From Rhizobium leguminosarum (GTDB lineage: Bacteria > Pseudomonadota > Alphaproteobacteria > Rhizobiales > Rhizobiaceae): a stretch of 64,000 nt of DNA. Positions 62,626-64,000 of the stretch are shown one piece after another (the stretch's first letter is position 1; each line of letters starts with the position of its first letter). Both the position numbers and the translations under genes were made by a program. Below the pieces are notes generated by a model. The model ran no database searches. It was given only the letters and a program-made list of their open reading frames with translations, and was not told where the DNA came from. The stretch lies in NCBI RefSeq assembly GCF_002953715.1, contig NZ_CP025012.1, forward strand, positions 3,472,001 to 3,536,000, read 5' to 3'.

Positions 62626-63533
62626 TTCTTTCCTCCCGGCCGGGCATTCTTCTCTTCGAGATGGAGGAGCAGGGCGCTGTGATCCTTTTCGCCATTGCCA
62701 TTGGCGACGAATTCGCTGAATTCGGCGTGCACCGCCGCCGTCAGCGGCAGCGTCAGCGACAGGGTCTTGGCCGCCTCCATGGCGGCGTTCAGATCCTTCA
62801 GCTGATTGCTGGACGAACCGCCTGGAGTAAACTGCCGTTCGACCATGCGCTTGCCGTGCAGTTCCAGGATACGGCTCTCGGCAAAGCCGCCGCGAATGGC
62901 GTCTCGGAAGGCCGCCGGCGAGCCGCCGCCCGCTTCGATCAGCATCATCGCTTCGGCGACGGCGCCGATCGTCACCGCGACGATCTGCTGGTTGGCAAGC
63001 TTGGCAAGCTGGCCTGCCCCGCTTGGACCGACGCGGGTTACCCGCCCCATCGGCGCAAAGACATCTGCAAGCCGGTCGATCACGTCCTTGTCGCCGCCCG
63101 CCATGATCGCGAGCGTACCGGCTTCCGCCCCGACGACGCCGCCTGATACCGGCGCATCGACGTGATGGATGCTGCGGTCGGCAAGCCTCGCCGAATGATC
63201 GCGGGCAAAATGCGGGGCAATCGAACTCATGTCGATGACCGTGGCGCTTGGCGCGATCGCATCGGCCGCTCCGCGGTCGAACAACACGTCCTTCACCGCC
63301 TCGGCGTTGGTCAGCATGGTGATGACGACATCGGCGCCTGAAACGGCATCCGCCGGCGTTTCCGCGCGGACCGCACCATCTCTCGCAAGCGCCTCGGCCT
63401 TGCCGGGATCGCGATTCCAGACGGTGACGGCAAAACCCGCGCTTAGCAGCCGGCGAGCCATCGGCGCTCCCATCAGGCCGGTACCGAGAAAGGCGATCCG
63501 CCTGCCCTCATCACCTTTTCTCGAACCTGTCAT
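62622..63533 (-). CDS. 3-hydroxyisobutyrate/tartronate-semialdehyde reductase family dehydrogenase
   Basis: 303 aa. The NAD-binding FLGTGLMGAPMARRLLSAGF, the substrate motif VDAPVSGGVVGAEAGTLAIMAGG and the catalytic Lys region GQLAKLANQQIV are all present. It belongs to the beta-hydroxyacid dehydrogenase family; 3-hydroxyisobutyrate, tartronate semialdehyde or a sugar-derived hydroxyacid are possible substrates. GTGA overlap with the dehydratase start implies joint action in a sugar-acid route. Confidence 0.88.
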   Translation of the reverse strand: MTGSRKGDEGRRIAFLGTGLMGAPMARRLLSAGFAVTVWNRDPGKAEALARDGAVRAETPADAVSGADVVITMLTNAEAVKDVLFDRGAADAIAPSATVIDMSSIAPHFARDHSARLADRSIHHVDAPVSGGVVGAEAGTLAIMAGGDKDVIDRLADVFAPMGRVTRVGPSGAGQLAKLANQQIVAVTIGAVAEAMMLIEAGGGSPAAFRDAIRGGFAESRILELHGKRMVERQFTPGGSSSNQLKDLNAAMEAAKTLSLTLPLTAAVHAEFSEFVANGNGEKDHSALLLHLEEKNARPGGKK

Positions 63534-63635
63534 TCAGTCCTCCCAACTGTTGTCCGTCTTTGATAGTCCCCTCGCCCACCGTTGCAAACCGTTTTGACGG
63601 ACGTAACGCATTTTTGTGGTGCATCCTTGGATGCG

Positions 63636-63681
63636 GATGATGTCGTCCGAAAACCGCGCACAGTTTTCGGCACCATGCTCT
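63636..63681. repeat. Mosaic palindromic repeat, module A (inverted)
   Basis: A diverged copy: GATGATGTCGTCCGAAAACCG and the partner CAGTTTTCGGCACCATGCTCT. It has the same orientation as 18062-18111. Confidence 0.7.
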
Positions 63682-63691
63682 GAAAACGATA

Positions 63692-63717
63692 CGGGCGAGA
63701 ACCGAAGTTCCCGCCCG
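63692..63717 (-). terminator. Terminator of the second RND pump gene
   Basis: CGGGCGAGAAC pairs with GTTCCCGCCCG (one G-U) across a CGAA loop, 32 bases past the pump stop. The following minus-strand sequence is TATCGTTTTC. Confidence 0.7.
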
Positions 63718-63748
63718 ATTTACTCGACAAAGGAAGGTTGAATTCCGT

Positions 63749-64000
63749 TTATTCCGCCGCGAGCCGGATGACCTCCGCCTCTTCTTCCTTGTGTTCGTCC
63801 GGCTTGTGCTGGACGAGCGGACGGTTGCCCGTCAGCCGCCGCAGCAGCACGTAGAACACAGGCGTCATGAAGATGCCGAAGAAGGTCACGCCGATCATGC
63901 CCGAGAAGACCGCGACACCCATGGCCGCGCGCATTTCAGAGCCGGCGCCGGTGGAGACGACGAGCGGCACGACGCCCATGATGAAGGCGAGCGAGGTCAT
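63749..64000 (-). CDS. RND efflux pump inner-membrane protein, C-terminal fragment (cut by window edge)
   Basis: The last 83 codons of an AcrB/MexB-type pump. TSLAFIMGVVPLVVSTGAGSEMRAAMGVAVFSGMIGVTFFGIFMTPVFYVLLRRL is the classic end of TM11-12. A charged tail (KPDEHKEEEAEVIRLAAE) follows. It is distinct from the pump at 5878-9204. Confidence 0.85.
   Translation of the reverse strand: MTSLAFIMGVVPLVVSTGAGSEMRAAMGVAVFSGMIGVTFFGIFMTPVFYVLLRRLTGNRPLVQHKPDEHKEEEAEVIRLAAE

Overview
The window is chromosomal DNA (high G+C, dense operons, short gaps) from an alphaproteobacterium of the Rhizobiales, most likely Rhizobium of the etli/leguminosarum group. The pointers are a PssA-type exopolysaccharide glycosyltransferase, an RpoH1-like heat-shock sigma factor, the CtrA/SciP/ChpT cell-cycle genes, a urease operon linked to urtABCDE, and many copies of a mosaic palindromic repeat resembling rhizobial RIME-type elements. 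No rRNA, tRNA, IS element or CRISPR array was seen.

Layout. 0-4.2 kb: end of a cupin gene, then an NMT1/THI5-type ABC importer (ATPase, two permeases, binding protein). 4.2-9.3 kb: repeat element and an RND efflux pair. 9.3-10.1 kb: a CRP/FNR regulator preceded by an FNR-type box. 10.2-18.9 kb (minus strand): ureD-A-B-C-E-F-G, interleaved with DUF1272, an LprI-like protein, a sialyltransferase-like protein, a DUF2459 protein and a diguanylate cyclase. 19.1-25.4 kb (minus): urea ABC transporter urtABCDE with an extra membrane-anchored gene between urtD and urtE. 25.5-31.9 kb: an exported acid phosphatase with a passenger-like repeat region, then a large transporter-fused hybrid histidine kinase with an overlapping response regulator. 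31.9-38.6 kb (minus): a 2-hydroxyacid dehydrogenase and a complete branched-chain amino-acid ABC transporter. 39-43.9 kb: cysQ, pssA, a wrecked luxR gene carrying an inserted palindromic element, sciP, a PqiA-like membrane protein and a small acetyltransferase. 44.2-47.1 kb: fliJ-like gene, ctrA, a receiver-only protein and chpT. 47.2-58.5 kb: conserved housekeeping and hypothetical genes, including an rRNA/tRNA methyltransferase, rluD, rpoH, a large acidic membrane protein, purA, an EamA transporter and a GNAT. 58.9-64 kb: a PAS-GGDEF-EAL protein, a xylonate-dehydratase-like gene with its dehydrogenase partner, and the C-terminus of a second RND pump.

How the genes work together. The urt and ure genes form about 15 kb of same-strand capacity for scavenging urea and hydrolysing it to ammonia. 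sciP, ctrA and chpT lie within 5 kb, with candidate CtrA half-site pairs and GANTC methylation sites upstream of sciP or ctrA, so much of the CtrA circuit sits in one locus. The most unusual system is the two-component pair at 27633-31929, whose sensor is fused to a 12-TM NCS1-like transporter domain and a cysteine-rich segment next to the urea/urease genes; I infer that it senses a nitrogen compound.
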